A stretch of DNA of 64,000 nt from Comamonas sp. BIGb0124 (GCF_003752175.1 NZ_RJVF01000012.1:124001-188000); one strand, 5' to 3'. Shown: positions 17,305 through 27,267, counted from the stretch's first letter. Notes: generated by a model not told the origin, from the sequence alone. Program-made: numbers and translations.

Positions 17305-18213
17305 TCAGGCCGTGAGACGGGTCAACGCTTCCTGGTACTTGGCGGCGGTATTGCCGATGACTTCGGCCGGCAGTTCGGGAGCCGGCGCGGTCTTGGGCCA
17401 GGGCTGGCCGTCGATGCGCACGGATTCGAGCCAGTCGCGCACGAACTGCTTGTCGTAGCTGGGCGGATTGGCGCCGGTGCGGAAAGCCTCGTCGTAGCCT
17501 TCGATGGGCCAGTAGCGCGAGGAATCGGGGGTCAGCACTTCATCCATCAGCACCAGCGTGCCGTCGGCATCCAGGCCGAACTCGAACTTGGTGTCGGCAA
17601 TGATGATGCCCTTGGTGCGCGCGAAGGCGGCGGCTTCCTTGTAGATCGCGATGCTGATGTCGCGGATCTGTGCGGCGAGCTCGGGGCCGACGATCTCGAC
17701 CACGCGTGCGAAGTCGATGTTTTCGTCGTGTTCGCCCATCTCGGCCTTGGCGGCCGGGGTGAAGATGGGTTCGGGCAGCGGGCTGGCGTTGCGCAGGCCG
17801 GCAGGCAGCGGCACGCCGCAGACGGATTGGCTTTGCTGGTATTCGGACCAGCCGCTACCGGCCAGGTATCCGCGCACCACGGCTTCGACCGGAATGGGCT
17901 TGAGACGCTTGACCAGCATGGAGCGGCCGCGCACCAGTTCGGCCTCGTCGGCCGACACGGCGCTTTCAGGCGCCTCGCCCGTGAGGTGGTTGGGCACGAT
18001 ATGGCCCAGGCGGGCAAACCAGAACAGCGCCATCTGCGTGAGCAGTTCACCCTTGCCGGGGATGGGCTGGCCCATGATGACGTCGAAGGCGGACAGGCGG
18101 TCGCTGGCCACCATGAGGATGCGGTCCTCGCCCACGGCGTAGTTGTCGCGCACCTTGCCGCGTGCGAGCAAAGGCAAGGATTTCAGGGAAGAGGTATGGA
18201 GGGCAGCGGTCAT
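17305..18213 (-). CDS. purC: Phosphoribosylaminoimidazole-succinocarboxamide synthase
   Basis: SAICAR synthase of 302 residues (purine synthesis: CAIR + aspartate + ATP). [29 protein letters not shown] is the classic ATP-grasp N-terminus (about 18-46). [21 protein letters not shown] and [13 protein letters not shown] are the PurC signatures. The length fits the longer betaproteobacterial and yeast-like form. ATG 18213 gives the usual [13 protein letters not shown] start; the open frame further upstream to 18381 is not PurC sequence. Confidence 0.95.
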   Translation of the reverse strand: MTAALHTSSLKSLPLLARGKVRDNYAVGEDRILMVASDRLSAFDVIMGQPIPGKGELLTQMALFWFARLGHIVPNHLTGEAPESAVSADEAELVRGRSMLVKRLKPIPVEAVVRGYLAGSGWSEYQQSQSVCGVPLPAGLRNASPLPEPIFTPAAKAEMGEHDENIDFARVVEIVGPELAAQIRDISIAIYKEAAAFARTKGIIIADTKFEFGLDADGTLVLMDEVLTPDSSRYWPIEGYDEAFRTGANPPSYDKQFVRDWLESVRIDGQPWPKTAPAPELPAEVIGNTAAKYQEALTRLTA

Positions 18214-18402
18214 GGTGAGGGCGCAGGGGGCGCTGGGCGTGGGCTGGCGAGGCCACCGGTGTCCGGCAAAACGAAGGGGACGACCGGCGGATGCGGAAAA
18301 AAGCCCGTGGCAGACCACGGGACCCGGATTATCGCAAGACTTGGAGGCCCCTGCGGTTTTGTCCCCTGCCCGCCCCGGCACGGCCTGCGTGCGAGCTGGC
18401 CG

Positions 18403-20007
18403 TCATTGGGGCCCGCCGTCGCGCGCGGCCCAGGCCATCAGGGCGTCGTAGGCCGGCCGCACGGCGGCGGCGTTGGGGTCGTTGGCGATCATGATGACCA
18501 CATAGGTGCGGCCGCTGTCGCCCAGCACGTAACCGGCAACGCCCGAGGCATCGCGCAGCGTGCCCGTCTTCAGGTGGCCCGAGACACCGCTGCGGTTGCG
18601 CCGCAGGGTGCCGTCGACGCCGACGATGGGCAGCGACGCCATGAACTCGGGCTGCAGCGGCGAGCGGTAGGCTTCCTGCAGCATGCGGCCCAGTCCTTCG
18701 GCGCTGAGCCGGGCTTCGCGGCTGAGCCCGGCACCGTTGTCGGCCACCGGCACCTCGGAGCCGGGGAAACGGAACTGCCACCAACGTGCCAGCGCACGGC
18801 GCGAGAGATCGTAACTGGCGGCGAAACGCGGCTGCGCGGCGGCACCGGGCTGCGTCGGCAGCGGCAGGCTGAGGCTCAGGAACACGTGCTGCGCCATGAC
18901 GTTGTTGCTGAACTTGTTGACGTCGCGGATGGTCTCGGCCAGGCTTTGCGAGCCCTGGCTGAAGACCGGTGCCAGGCCGGCCGGCGCCAGGCCGTCGCGC
19001 ACCTCGCCCAGCAGCGTGCCGCCCAGCCCTTGCCACAGGCCGAGCACGGCCCGGGCGGTGAAGGTGGCGGGATCGGCATAGGCCAGCGGCCAGCTCTTTT
19101 CGCCGCAGGCTGCGGGGTAGCGGCCGTTCCAGCGCACCGCCTGAGGCGAGGAAAAATCCGCCTGCAGCGCCGCACGCCAGTCGCCGCACGGCTCGTTGCT
19201 CAGCGGCACCAGGCCCGGCACCTCGACCCCGGCCAGCGGCGGCTCGGCGTGCACTGCGGCATAGGCCGTCGCACCGGGTGCAGCAGGCTGCGGCACGAAG
19301 GTATAGACCTGCGACTTGAAGTTGACGAGCAAGGCGTCGGGGCTGGCGTTGTAGGGCCGCAGCGGTTCGCCGTCGAACGCACCCGCGTCGTGGGCGGGCA
19401 ACGAGAAGGCGGCGCGATCGAGCAGGATGCTGCCGGCAATGGTGCGGATGCCCAGGCCCTGCACACGCCGCATCAGCAGCCAGAGCTTCTCGACCACCAA
19501 CCCCGGATCGCCGCCGCCCTGGATCACGAGGTCGCCCTCGAGCACGCCGTTGCGGATGGGGCCGGTCAGGTAGACCCGGGTCTGCCAGGTGTAGGCCGGC
19601 CCGAGGTTCTCGAGCGCGGCATAGGTGGTCACCAGTTTCATGATCGAAGCGGGATTGACCAGCGCCTGTGCCTGCCAGGCCAGCCGGGCGCCCTGCTGCG
19701 CGCCGGCGTCGACCACCAGGGCGGTGACGGACGAGGCCGGCAGCTTGGCGGCACGCAAGGCGGCATCGACGGCCGCCGGCAGTGCGGAAGACGGTGCGAA
19801 CACAGGCGCACGGGCAGGCCCCGGGGCCGCCGTCGGCGCAGCGGCGGGATACGCAGGCGAAGCCGGCAGCGGTACGGCATCCTGCGCACGCGCGGCGGCG
19901 GCGAAGCCGGCAGCAGCGGCCACCAGGCAAAGGACCAGGGAACGGGAGGACGATGAACGGGTCGCCGCGCGGGCGCCCTGCATGGGCAGAAAGGGCATGC
20001 CCGCCAT
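18403..20007 (-). CDS. dacB: D-alanyl-D-alanine carboxypeptidase/endopeptidase (PBP4 type)
   Basis: Peptidase S13 penicillin-binding protein, periplasmic, which trims or cleaves peptidoglycan cross-links. A signal peptide (RSLVLCLVAAAAGFAAAARAQ) is followed by a Pro/Ala-rich linker. The active-site triad motifs are ASIMK (SxxK), FSNNV (SxN) and HLKTGTL (KTG), with the large domain II insertion between the first two that defines this class. Starts at 20007, 19998 and 19983 all precede the signal peptide; none has a strong ribosome-binding site. It is divergent from tsaB with 83 bp between the chosen starts. Confidence 0.9.
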   Translation of the reverse strand: MAGMPFLPMQGARAATRSSSSRSLVLCLVAAAAGFAAAARAQDAVPLPASPAYPAAAPTAAPGPARAPVFAPSSALPAAVDAALRAAKLPASSVTALVVDAGAQQGARLAWQAQALVNPASIMKLVTTYAALENLGPAYTWQTRVYLTGPIRNGVLEGDLVIQGGGDPGLVVEKLWLLMRRVQGLGIRTIAGSILLDRAAFSLPAHDAGAFDGEPLRPYNASPDALLVNFKSQVYTFVPQPAAPGATAYAAVHAEPPLAGVEVPGLVPLSNEPCGDWRAALQADFSSPQAVRWNGRYPAACGEKSWPLAYADPATFTARAVLGLWQGLGGTLLGEVRDGLAPAGLAPVFSQGSQSLAETIRDVNKFSNNVMAQHVFLSLSLPLPTQPGAAAQPRFAASYDLSRRALARWWQFRFPGSEVPVADNGAGLSREARLSAEGLGRMLQEAYRSPLQPEFMASLPIVGVDGTLRRNRSGVSGHLKTGTLRDASGVAGYVLGDSGRTYVVIMIANDPNAAAVRPAYDALMAWAARDGGPQ

Positions 20008-20090
20008 TTTGCTCGCGGCAGGGCCGGACTGGCGCGAGGGCGATAATCGGCGCTTGATCACGCGGCTCGGCCGCCCGTCCCCTCGACACC

Positions 20091-20879
20091 ATGAAATTCC
20101 TCGCGCTGGAAACCAGCACCGATACCCTGTCCGTGGCCCTGGGTGCCATGGCCACCGCCCCCGGCTCCGCCGGCCCCACGCCGGTCGTCCTCGGCCACTA
20201 CAGCGGCGCCGGCGGCGCGCAATCGTCGGCCACGCTGCTGCCCGCCATCTCGCAGTTGCTGGCCGATGCCGGCTGGCGCCTGGATGAACTCGACGCCATC
20301 GTCTTCGGCGCAGGGCCGGGCTCGTTCACCGGCTTGCGCACGGCCTGCTCCGTGGCTCAGGGCCTGGCACTGGGTGCCGGGCTGCGCGTGATTCCCGTCG
20401 ATACCCTGATGTGCGTGGCCGAGGAAGCCCGTTACCAGTACACGCTGTCCCACCCGGGCGAGTCCCCGTGCAGCCGCGTCGCGGCGGCCATGGATGCCCG
20501 CATGGACGAAATCTACCTGGGCGTCTTCGAGTGGCCGGCGGGTTTGTCCTCGCCGTCGACCGGGCTGCCTGCCGCACGGGGCGAGGCCGGCCTGGCCGCC
20601 CCCGAAGCCCTGGATCTGCCGGCAGACACGCTGGTCGCCGGCAACGCACGCGCCGTGTTCGGAGAGCGCCTGCCGGCCGCCACCCGGGCGCTGCCTTTTG
20701 TCCACTGCCTGCCCACGGCCACCGCCTTGCTGCGGCTGGCCCCGGCACTGCTGCAGCGCGGCGACGCAGTCGATCCGGCGCTGGCCATGCCTCGCTACGT
20801 ACGCGACAAGGTCGCCAAGACCACCGCCGAGCGCCTGGCGGAACGCCAGGCCGCAGCCGTCGCCGCAGCCCCACGCTAG
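20091..20879 (+). CDS. tsaB: tRNA threonylcarbamoyladenosine biosynthesis protein TsaB
   Basis: The protein has 262 residues of the ASKHA fold. It is the non-catalytic partner of TsaD in making t6A37 of ANN-decoding tRNAs. MKFLALETSTDTLSVAL and VFGAGPGSFTGLRTACSVAQGLALG (about 70-94) are the TsaB signatures. PRYVRDKVA near the C-terminus is also typical. There is a short Ala/Gly-rich insertion near residues 20-35. It begins a rightward set with rimI and the UDG-like gene. Confidence 0.93.
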   Translation: MKFLALETSTDTLSVALGAMATAPGSAGPTPVVLGHYSGAGGAQSSATLLPAISQLLADAGWRLDELDAIVFGAGPGSFTGLRTACSVAQGLALGAGLRVIPVDTLMCVAEEARYQYTLSHPGESPCSRVAAAMDARMDEIYLGVFEWPAGLSSPSTGLPAARGEAGLAAPEALDLPADTLVAGNARAVFGERLPAATRALPFVHCLPTATALLRLAPALLQRGDAVDPALAMPRYVRDKVAKTTAERLAERQAAAVAAAPR

Positions 20880-20999
20880 CCCGGCCCCGGCCGGTTTCAT
20901 TCGCGCCCTCTTCACCAACGGCGGGTTGCAATGACACAATAAGCCCACCGGCGCCGCGCCGCCGGCCAGCCGTTCTTCCACAGCAGCCCTTTCTTGCGC

Positions 21000-21539
21000 A
21001 TGAATGCCGTTGTCAGTCCCTCCACGCCGCCAGAGCCAGGCCCAGGCCCCGACGATGCCCGCCTGCAGCGGCTCGTGCTCGTCAATGCGGCCGATGAACT
21101 CCGGCTGCGCGACTTGATGGACATCGAGACCGCCAGCTACACCCATCCCTGGACACGCGGCAACTTCGCCGACTCGGTTCACAACGGCTATCTGGTCGAA
21201 CTGCTGATGGCCGGCGAACGCATCCTGGGCTATTTCGTCGCCATGAAAGGCGTGGGTGAAGTGCACCTGCTCAACATCACCGTGGCACCGGATCAGCGCG
21301 GCCAGGGCTGGTCGCGGGTCATGCTCGATGCGCTCGCCCTGTGGTCGCGCGGCGAAGGCGCACAGCAACTCTGGCTGGAAGTCAGGCAGAGCAACGACCG
21401 GGCCCGTGCCATCTACGAACGCTACGGTTTTCAGGTCGTCGGCGAACGCAAGCGTTACTATCCGGTGTCCTGGACCAAGCGCGAGGACGCGATCGTCATG
21501 AGCCTGGATCTGCAGACCCCGGCGCTCCCCGCGGCCTGA
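21000..21539 (+). CDS. rimI: Ribosomal protein bS18 N-alanine acetyltransferase
   Basis: GNAT acetyltransferase of 179 residues acting on the N-terminal alanine of bS18. HPWTRGNFADSV (about 43-54), EVHLLNITVAPDQRGQGWSRVML (acetyl-CoA loop with QRGQG) and NDRARAIYERYGF are the RimI hallmarks. The N-terminal 30 residues are a Pro/Gly-rich extension. ATG 21000 is preferred over the in-frame TTG at 20994. It lies 120 bp after tsaB, the usual neighbour in bacteria. Confidence 0.92.
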   Translation: MNAVVSPSTPPEPGPGPDDARLQRLVLVNAADELRLRDLMDIETASYTHPWTRGNFADSVHNGYLVELLMAGERILGYFVAMKGVGEVHLLNITVAPDQRGQGWSRVMLDALALWSRGEGAQQLWLEVRQSNDRARAIYERYGFQVVGERKRYYPVSWTKREDAIVMSLDLQTPALPAA

Positions 21540-21634
21540 CGATCGTCGCACCGGGCGCCCGCCGTGCGCGGCGCGCGGTCGCCGGCCCGGTCGCCGAACC
21601 GTTTTTTGTTTTCTCTTCATTTCACTGCACGTTC

Positions 21635-22600
21635 ATGCCTGTTTCCGCCCCCAGCCTTGCCCTCGACACACGCCAGCGCGCCATGCTGGCCGAGATGGGC
21701 ATCCGCACCTGGGCACCGCTGGACGATGCGGCCCCCACCCCGGCTACCCGGGCTGCGGCGCCTGCAAGCTCTGCGGCAGCGGCCGGCAACACGGCGCAGC
21801 AAGCCGCACCCGCGCTCCGGCAGGGACTCGATGTCGGCCTCGGCACACGGCCGGCATCCGGCGCCGGGCCGGCCAACCCTCCGGCGTCGCCGAGCGTCGA
21901 TCCGGCCACACGAGCGGCGGCCCGGCCCGTTCCCGGCAAGCCGCAGCCGGCGCGCGCTGAAACGCCTGCGGCTGCGGTCGATAGCCATGCACCGACCCGG
22001 CCCGCCGCCCCTGCCGCGAGCTCGATCCCGGCAACGGGGCTGGCGCCGATCGCCGTGCCGGCCGAGCTCGCCGACCTGGATTGGCCCGCTTTCCAGGCCC
22101 GTCTGGCCCAGGCCGTGCTGCCCGAAGGCGAAACCCGGGTGCTGTCGGGCCACGGCGATGCCCAGGCCCGCTGGCTGTTCATCGGGGATGCCCCCAGCGA
22201 TGCGCCGGTGGCGGCCCCGGTTGCAGGCGGCCGCGCCGCACCGGCCGAACAACTGCTCGACAACATGCTGCGCGCCTGCGGGCTCAGCCGCCAGGCCGGG
22301 GCCTTCCTGGCCTACACCCACCATGCCACGCAGGATGCGGCGGGCAGCCAGGGACACGCCTGGATGGCTCGGCTGGTCGAGCTGCTGCAACCGCGTGTGA
22401 TCGTGCTCATGAGCCGCTACGCCACGCAGAGCCTGCTGCAGACGCCGGTCGCACCCGGCCGGCTGCGCGGCCAGGCCCTCGAGGCCTTCGGCATCCCGGT
22501 AGTGGTCAGCTATCCGCCTTCCCTGCTGCTGGGCAAGGCCGACCAGAAGGCCAAGGCCTGGGCCGATCTGTGCCGGGCCAAGGCCCTCGCTGCAGGCTGA
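21635..22600 (+). CDS. UDG-fold protein with degenerate active site; possible DNA polymerase III psi subunit
   Basis: The protein has 321 residues. An N-terminal segment (1-30, ending GIRTWAPLDD) is followed by a low-complexity Ala/Pro/Arg linker (about 31-145) and a C-terminal alpha/beta domain (about 148-320). That domain follows the type 4/5 uracil-DNA glycosylase plan: WLFIGDAPSDA stands where GEAPG is expected, VIVLMSRYATQSLL where LGATAA is expected, and VSYPPSLLL where TYHPSYLL is expected. The catalytic acidic/His residues are therefore not kept, and the Fe-S cysteines are absent (only two Cys in all). In E. coli holD (psi) lies next to rimI, and a long Pro/Ala-rich cryptic psi is known in pseudomonads. 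Together these suggest a clamp-loader psi subunit rather than a repair enzyme. This is inference. Confidence 0.6.
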   Translation: MPVSAPSLALDTRQRAMLAEMGIRTWAPLDDAAPTPATRAAAPASSAAAAGNTAQQAAPALRQGLDVGLGTRPASGAGPANPPASPSVDPATRAAARPVPGKPQPARAETPAAAVDSHAPTRPAAPAASSIPATGLAPIAVPAELADLDWPAFQARLAQAVLPEGETRVLSGHGDAQARWLFIGDAPSDAPVAAPVAGGRAAPAEQLLDNMLRACGLSRQAGAFLAYTHHATQDAAGSQGHAWMARLVELLQPRVIVLMSRYATQSLLQTPVAPGRLRGQALEAFGIPVVVSYPPSLLLGKADQKAKAWADLCRAKALAAG

Positions 22601-22642
22601 CCGTGGCGGGTCTTCACACCGCATGCCGCGCCGCGGCCCGAC

Positions 22643-23545
22643 ATGGACAAACTCAAACAGCTTGAAACCCTGGTGGCCGTCGCCACCCGTGGCAGCCTGA
22701 CGGCAGCGGCCCGCGCCGAAGGCGTGGCACCGGCCGTGGTGGGCCGCCGGCTCGATGCGCTCGAGGCACGCCTGGGCGTCAAGCTGCTGGTACGGACCAC
22801 CCGCCGCATCACCCTGACGCACGAGGGCAGCGCCTTCGTCGAAGATTGCCAGCGCCTGCTCGCCGAGATCGACCATGCAGAAGCCAGTGTCAGCGCCGGC
22901 AGCGTGCAGGCCAGCGGGCATCTGCGCATCACCGCCCCGGCGGGCTTTGGCCGCCAGCACGTGGCGCCGCTGGTGCCGCGCTTCTGCGACCTCCATCCCG
23001 ATGTCAGCCTCTCGCTCAACCTGAGCGACCGGGTGATCGACATCGCGACCGAAGGCTACGACTGCGCCGTGCGCGTGGGCGACCTGCCCGATTCATCGCT
23101 GGTGAGCGTACGGCTGGCCGACAACCGCCGCCTGTGCGTGGCCACGCCGGCCTACCTGCAGCGCCACGGCACACCGCAACGCCCATCCGATCTCACCCGC
23201 CATGCCTGCCTGGCCCTGTCGAGCGAGGCGTCGCAAACGCGCGGCTGGGCCTTCCAGGTCGACGGCGAACTGCTGCACATCAAGCCCAGCGGGCCGCTCG
23301 ACTGTTCGGACGGCCAGGTGCTGCACGCCTGGTGCCTCGAAAGCCGCGGCATCGCCTGGCGCAGCACCTGGGAGGTCGCGGGCGACATCGCCAGCGGCCG
23401 CCTGGTCAGCGTGCTCGACGGCTATGCGGCCGCCCCCAACGGCATTCATGCCGTCTTCACCCAGCGCAAGCACCTTCCGGTCCGCCTGCGCCTGTGGATC
23501 GAGTTCCTCAAGAGCACCTACGGCGCCAGCAGCTACTGGCGCTGA
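22643..23545 (+). CDS. LysR-family transcriptional regulator
   Basis: The protein has 300 residues. The N-terminal winged helix-turn-helix is at about 1-60 (LETLVAVATRGSLTAAARAEGVAPAVVGRRLDALEARLG, with the second helix typical of LTTRs). The effector-binding domain is at about 90-295, starting GHLRITAPAGFGRQHVAPLV. This is the CrgA-like subclass that begins with a GxLR(I/V)TAP stretch. The target is unknown: the flanking genes are the UDG-like gene upstream (42 bp away, same strand) and a convergent beta-propeller lipoprotein gene, and there is no divergent partner. Confidence 0.9.
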   Translation: MDKLKQLETLVAVATRGSLTAAARAEGVAPAVVGRRLDALEARLGVKLLVRTTRRITLTHEGSAFVEDCQRLLAEIDHAEASVSAGSVQASGHLRITAPAGFGRQHVAPLVPRFCDLHPDVSLSLNLSDRVIDIATEGYDCAVRVGDLPDSSLVSVRLADNRRLCVATPAYLQRHGTPQRPSDLTRHACLALSSEASQTRGWAFQVDGELLHIKPSGPLDCSDGQVLHAWCLESRGIAWRSTWEVAGDIASGRLVSVLDGYAAAPNGIHAVFTQRKHLPVRLRLWIEFLKSTYGASSYWR

Positions 23546-23629
23546 GGGCCCGGTGCCCAGGTCCGGCCGGGCAGATCTGCCGAGCCGGCCCGGTCCGGCG
23601 CCTGCAGGCCGGCTCCCGGGCTCAGCGGC

Positions 23630-24760
23630 TCAGCGGCCGAGCGGAATGCGCACCACGCTGTCGAGCGCGCCCTTGCGGTAGGCCGGGTGCTTGTCGCCAT
23701 GGGGCGCCTTCACCGTGACGTACAGCGTCTGGCCGTCGGCCGACAAGGCCAGGCTGTTGGGGTGCACCGGCAGATCGACGGTGCGCTTGACGGCATAGGT
23801 GACTGCATCGATCACCGTCAGCTTGCCGCTGCCCACCGGCTGCTCGCGCGAGACGCCGCGGTTGGTGACATACACCTCCTGGCGCGCGGCATTGAACAGC
23901 ACATCCAGCGTGCCCAGGCCGGTGTCCACGCGCTTGAGCACCTGGCCGTTGCGGGGATCGATCACCAGCAGCGCGTTCTGCTGGGCATCGGCGGCAAAGA
24001 TGCGCTGTCCCTGGTTGTCGAGCGCCAGGTTGATGAAGTAGTGTTCCTGGCCGTCGGGCACGTCCAGGCGCTGCACGATCGTCTGGGCGTCGACGTCGAT
24101 CACCACGATCTGGTTGCGGCCGCCATGGCCCACGTACAGTCGCTTGGCAGCCGCGTCGTAGGCAGCGCCGGTCGACCACTTGCCCACGGCCTCGAAGGTC
24201 TTGGTCACGCGGCCGGTGGCGCCGTCGACGATCCAGACCTTGCCCTCCTGCTCGGGGCTGGTCACGAAAATGCGGTTGCCGGCTTCGTCGACGATGACCT
24301 TGCGGGTATGCGGCGCTTCACCCTTGGCATCGGGCTGGCCCACCTGCACGACGCCCTTGACGGTGCCGCTGGCGGCTTCGACGACGGTCAGCGAGCCGTC
24401 CAGCGTGTTGCCGACGTACAGCAGGCCGGTCTTGCGGTTGTAGCCCAGGGCAAACGCGCGGCGATCGAGCTTGAGCGTACGCGCCACCTGCAGCGTGGCC
24501 GGGTCGACCTGGTAGAGCAGACCGCCCTGCGTCTTCTCGAACGACGGCGTGGCGGCCACGAACAGGGCCGAGGGGCTGGCGGCCGCGATTTCGTACAGGC
24601 CGACGGCGACATCCTGGCGCTGCACGGCGGCCGGCGCTGCGGCCGATGGGGCCTGAGCCGTGTCGGCGGAGCCGGAGGAAGGGGCGGCACAGCCTGCAAG
24701 CAAGGCCAGCGACAGGCAGGCGCCCAGCGCGACAACGGATTTGGACAGGTTCAGAGTCAT
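23630..24760 (-). CDS. YVTN-type beta-propeller lipoprotein
   Basis: The protein has 376 residues. The signal peptide ends LLAGC with lipidation Cys23, so it is an envelope lipoprotein. The body is seven-bladed in style, with repeated units such as LLYVGNTLDGSLTVVEAASG, RIFVTSPEQEGKVWIVDG, RLYVGHGGRNQIVVIDVD, EVYVTNRG and TLYVTVKAPHG: the 40-residue YVTN family. Such proteins act as binding scaffolds in the periplasm or on the surface; no catalytic residues are seen. It is convergent with the LysR gene, with a GC-rich gap containing the perfect palindrome GGCAGATCTGCC (23570-23581). Expression would start from the 24761-25045 gap. Confidence 0.85.
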   Translation of the reverse strand: MTLNLSKSVVALGACLSLALLAGCAAPSSGSADTAQAPSAAAPAAVQRQDVAVGLYEIAAASPSALFVAATPSFEKTQGGLLYQVDPATLQVARTLKLDRRAFALGYNRKTGLLYVGNTLDGSLTVVEAASGTVKGVVQVGQPDAKGEAPHTRKVIVDEAGNRIFVTSPEQEGKVWIVDGATGRVTKTFEAVGKWSTGAAYDAAAKRLYVGHGGRNQIVVIDVDAQTIVQRLDVPDGQEHYFINLALDNQGQRIFAADAQQNALLVIDPRNGQVLKRVDTGLGTLDVLFNAARQEVYVTNRGVSREQPVGSGKLTVIDAVTYAVKRTVDLPVHPNSLALSADGQTLYVTVKAPHGDKHPAYRKGALDSVVRIPLGR

Positions 24761-25045
24761 GATCGAAGCTCGAGGTCAAAAAAGAAGAATCGCGCAGACG
24801 CCGTCCGGCCGGGGCCGAGGATGCCTGCTACGGCGGCTTACGTGATCTATGTCGTTTGAACCCTGCCAAAAGGACATCCTTTGGGCCGTCTTTTTTGTAA
24901 CCAAATGAATCTCGATCATGGCCCGAACGCCGTCATGCCCCCCGTCGCGGCCGGCCCGCGCGACAATGCGGTCAGCCTGGCAAGCCGTCCATGCCCTGCC
25001 TGGACCCGACCGGCGCCTCCCCCCGACGACTCCCTGCCCCCGACC

Positions 25046-25498
25046 ATGACACTCGAAACCCTGCTGGCCGCCCTGCACATCACGGCCATCCTCACCCTGG
25101 TGGTCTTTGTCTCCAGCGCGGCCGCCCTGTGCCGGCCCGAATGGTTCAACGGCCCGCTGCTCGAGCGCCTGGCGCGCGTGGACATGATCTACGGCATCTC
25201 GGCGGTGGCCGTGCTGGCCACCGGCCTGGCCCGCACGGTGTGGGGCATGAAGGGCATGGGCTGGTACTGGGGCGGCCCCTTGCTGCACCTCAAGCTCACG
25301 CTGTTCATCGTGCTCGCGCTGGTCTCGATCAAGCCCACGCTGACGATTCTGTCGTGGCGGCGCAGTTACCGCGCCACCGGCGCCCTGCCGCCGGCCGATG
25401 CCATCCTGCGCACCCGCAAACTCATCATGATGCAGGCCCACGCCATTCCCGTGATCGCCATCGTGGCCGTGTTCTACGCCCGCGGCTGGTGGCACTGA
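25046..25498 (+). CDS. DUF2214 family inner-membrane protein
   Basis: The protein has 150 residues with four hydrophobic segments (about 5-27, 47-63, 78-97, 128-146). LHITAILTLVVFVSS, RVDMIYGISAVAVLATGLAR and a WYWGGPLLHLKL loop are typical of DUF2214, whose function is unknown. ATG 25046 gives the usual MTLETLLAALH start. The open frame upstream to 24881 has no similarity. It precedes argS by 71 bp on the same strand. Confidence 0.8.
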   Translation: MTLETLLAALHITAILTLVVFVSSAAALCRPEWFNGPLLERLARVDMIYGISAVAVLATGLARTVWGMKGMGWYWGGPLLHLKLTLFIVLALVSIKPTLTILSWRRSYRATGALPPADAILRTRKLIMMQAHAIPVIAIVAVFYARGWWH

Positions 25499-25569
25499 TC
25501 GTCCGGCCGGGCCCGCCGCTGCTGCGAGCGCGGCCACTTGCCATGCACACCTCGTAGAATCGCCCGACT

Positions 25570-27267
25570 ATGCTTTCCGTCAAACAAGAACTCCTGTCCG
25601 CCCTGGCCCAAGCGCTGGAGCACCTGTCGCCGGGCTCCGGCGACAAAGCCGTCTTCGAATCGCCCAAGGTCGCCGCGCATGGCGACTGGGCCTGCACGGC
25701 CGCCATGCAACTGGCCAAGCCGCTCAAGCAGAACCCCCGCCAACTGGCCCAGGCCCTGGTCGAGCGGCTGCAGCAGGACGCCGCCTTCGTGCGCTGGACC
25801 GACGGCCTCGACATCGCCGGCCCCGGCTTCATCAACATCCGCCTCAAGCCCGACGCCAAGCAGCAAGTGGTGCGCGAAGTGCTGGCCGCGGGCCATGCCT
25901 TCGGCAGCCAGGCCGCCAACGGACAGCAGGTCCTGGTCGAGTTCGTCTCGGCCAACCCCACCGGCCCCCTGCACGTGGGCCACGGCCGCCAGGCCGCGCT
26001 GGGCGACGCCATCTGCAACCTGTACGGAACGCAAGGCTGGAAAGTCCACCGCGAGTTCTATTACAACGATGCGGGCGTGCAGATCCAGACGCTCACCCAC
26101 AGCACCCGGCTGCGCGCCCAGGGCCACAAGCCCGGCGACGACTGCTGGCCCATCGACCCCGAGAATCCGGCCAGCAAGGGCTTCTACAACGGCGACTACA
26201 TCCAGGACATCGCACGCGAGTTCCTGGCCGGCGCCACCGTGCAGGCCGACGACCGCAGCGACACGGCCAGCGGCGATGTCGACGACACCGAATCCATCCG
26301 CCAGTTCGCCGTCGCCTACCTGCGCCGCGAGCAGGATCTCGACCTTCAGGCCTTCGCGGTGAAGTTCGACGAGTACTACCTCGAGTCCAGCCTCTACACC
26401 AGCGGCCGCGTGCAGCGCACGGTCGACCGCTTGATCGCCAACGGCCACACCTACGAAAAAGACGGTGCGCTGTGGCTCAAGACCACCGACTACGGCGACG
26501 ACAAGGATCGCGTCATGCGCAAGCAGGACGGCACCTACACCTACTTCGTGCCCGACGTGGCCTATCACATCGCCAAGTGGGAACGCGGCTACAGCAAGGT
26601 CGTCAACATCCAGGGCACCGACCACCACGGCACCATCGCCCGCGTGCGTGCCGGCCTGCAGGCGGCCGACGTCGGCATCCCCCAGGGCTACCCCGACTAC
26701 GTGCTCCACACCATGGTGCGCGTGATGCGCGGCGGCGAGGAGGTCAAGATCTCCAAGCGCGCCGGCAGCTACGTCACGCTGCGCGACCTCATCGAATGGA
26801 CCAGCAAGGACGCAGTGCGTTTTTTCCTGCTCTCGCGCAAGCCCGATACCGAATACATCTTCGACATCGACTTGGCGCTGGCCCAGAACAACGACAACCC
26901 GGTCTACTACGTGCAGTATGCGCATGCGCGCATCCGCTCGGTGCTGGCCGCCTGGGGCGGCGACGTGGCGACCCTGGAACAGGCCGACCTCTCCGCCCTG
27001 CAGAGCCCGCAGGCCCAGGCGCTGATGCTGCAACTGGCCAAGTACCCGGACATGCTGTCTTCGGCCGCCCAGGATTTCGCCCCGCACGACGTGACGTTCT
27101 ACCTGCGTGAACTCGCCGCCGCCTATCACAGCTACTATGACGCCGAGCGCATCCTGGTCGACGACGAAGCCGTCAAGCAGGCACGGCTGGCGCTGGTGGC
27201 GGCCACCGCGCAGGTCCTGCACAATGGCCTGGCCGTTCTGGGCGTGAGCGCGCCGCAGAAAATGTAA
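25570..27267 (+). CDS. argS: Arginyl-tRNA synthetase
   Basis: Class I aminoacyl-tRNA synthetase of 565 residues. The N-terminal Add-1 domain runs to about 115. The HIGH motif is [10 protein letters not shown] (about 136-145). The KMSKS-like motif is [10 protein letters not shown] (about 393-402). The anticodon-binding DALR domain starts near [17 protein letters not shown], with its conserved AAAYHSYYD segment. Length and motif spacing are normal. The next gene starts 22 bp after its stop with an AAGGAG site, so argS and the SPOR gene are probably co-transcribed. Confidence 0.96.
   Translation: MLSVKQELLSALAQALEHLSPGSGDKAVFESPKVAAHGDWACTAAMQLAKPLKQNPRQLAQALVERLQQDAAFVRWTDGLDIAGPGFINIRLKPDAKQQVVREVLAAGHAFGSQAANGQQVLVEFVSANPTGPLHVGHGRQAALGDAICNLYGTQGWKVHREFYYNDAGVQIQTLTHSTRLRAQGHKPGDDCWPIDPENPASKGFYNGDYIQDIAREFLAGATVQADDRSDTASGDVDDTESIRQFAVAYLRREQDLDLQAFAVKFDEYYLESSLYTSGRVQRTVDRLIANGHTYEKDGALWLKTTDYGDDKDRVMRKQDGTYTYFVPDVAYHIAKWERGYSKVVNIQGTDHHGTIARVRAGLQAADVGIPQGYPDYVLHTMVRVMRGGEEVKISKRAGSYVTLRDLIEWTSKDAVRFFLLSRKPDTEYIFDIDLALAQNNDNPVYYVQYAHARIRSVLAAWGGDVATLEQADLSALQSPQAQALMLQLAKYPDMLSSAAQDFAPHDVTFYLRELAAAYHSYYDAERILVDDEAVKQARLALVAATAQVLHNGLAVLGVSAPQKM

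Noticed and set aside
17728-19956. Open frame of 742 codons on the + strand
   Set aside because: Antisense to purC and dacB, both of which are certain; the product has a shadow-like Gly/Arg/Gln composition.
23570-23581. Palindrome GGCAGATCTGCC between the LysR and beta-propeller genes as a terminator or operator
   Set aside because: It lies between convergent stops, so it is not an operator position, and there is no T-run; noted only as a GC-rich hairpin.
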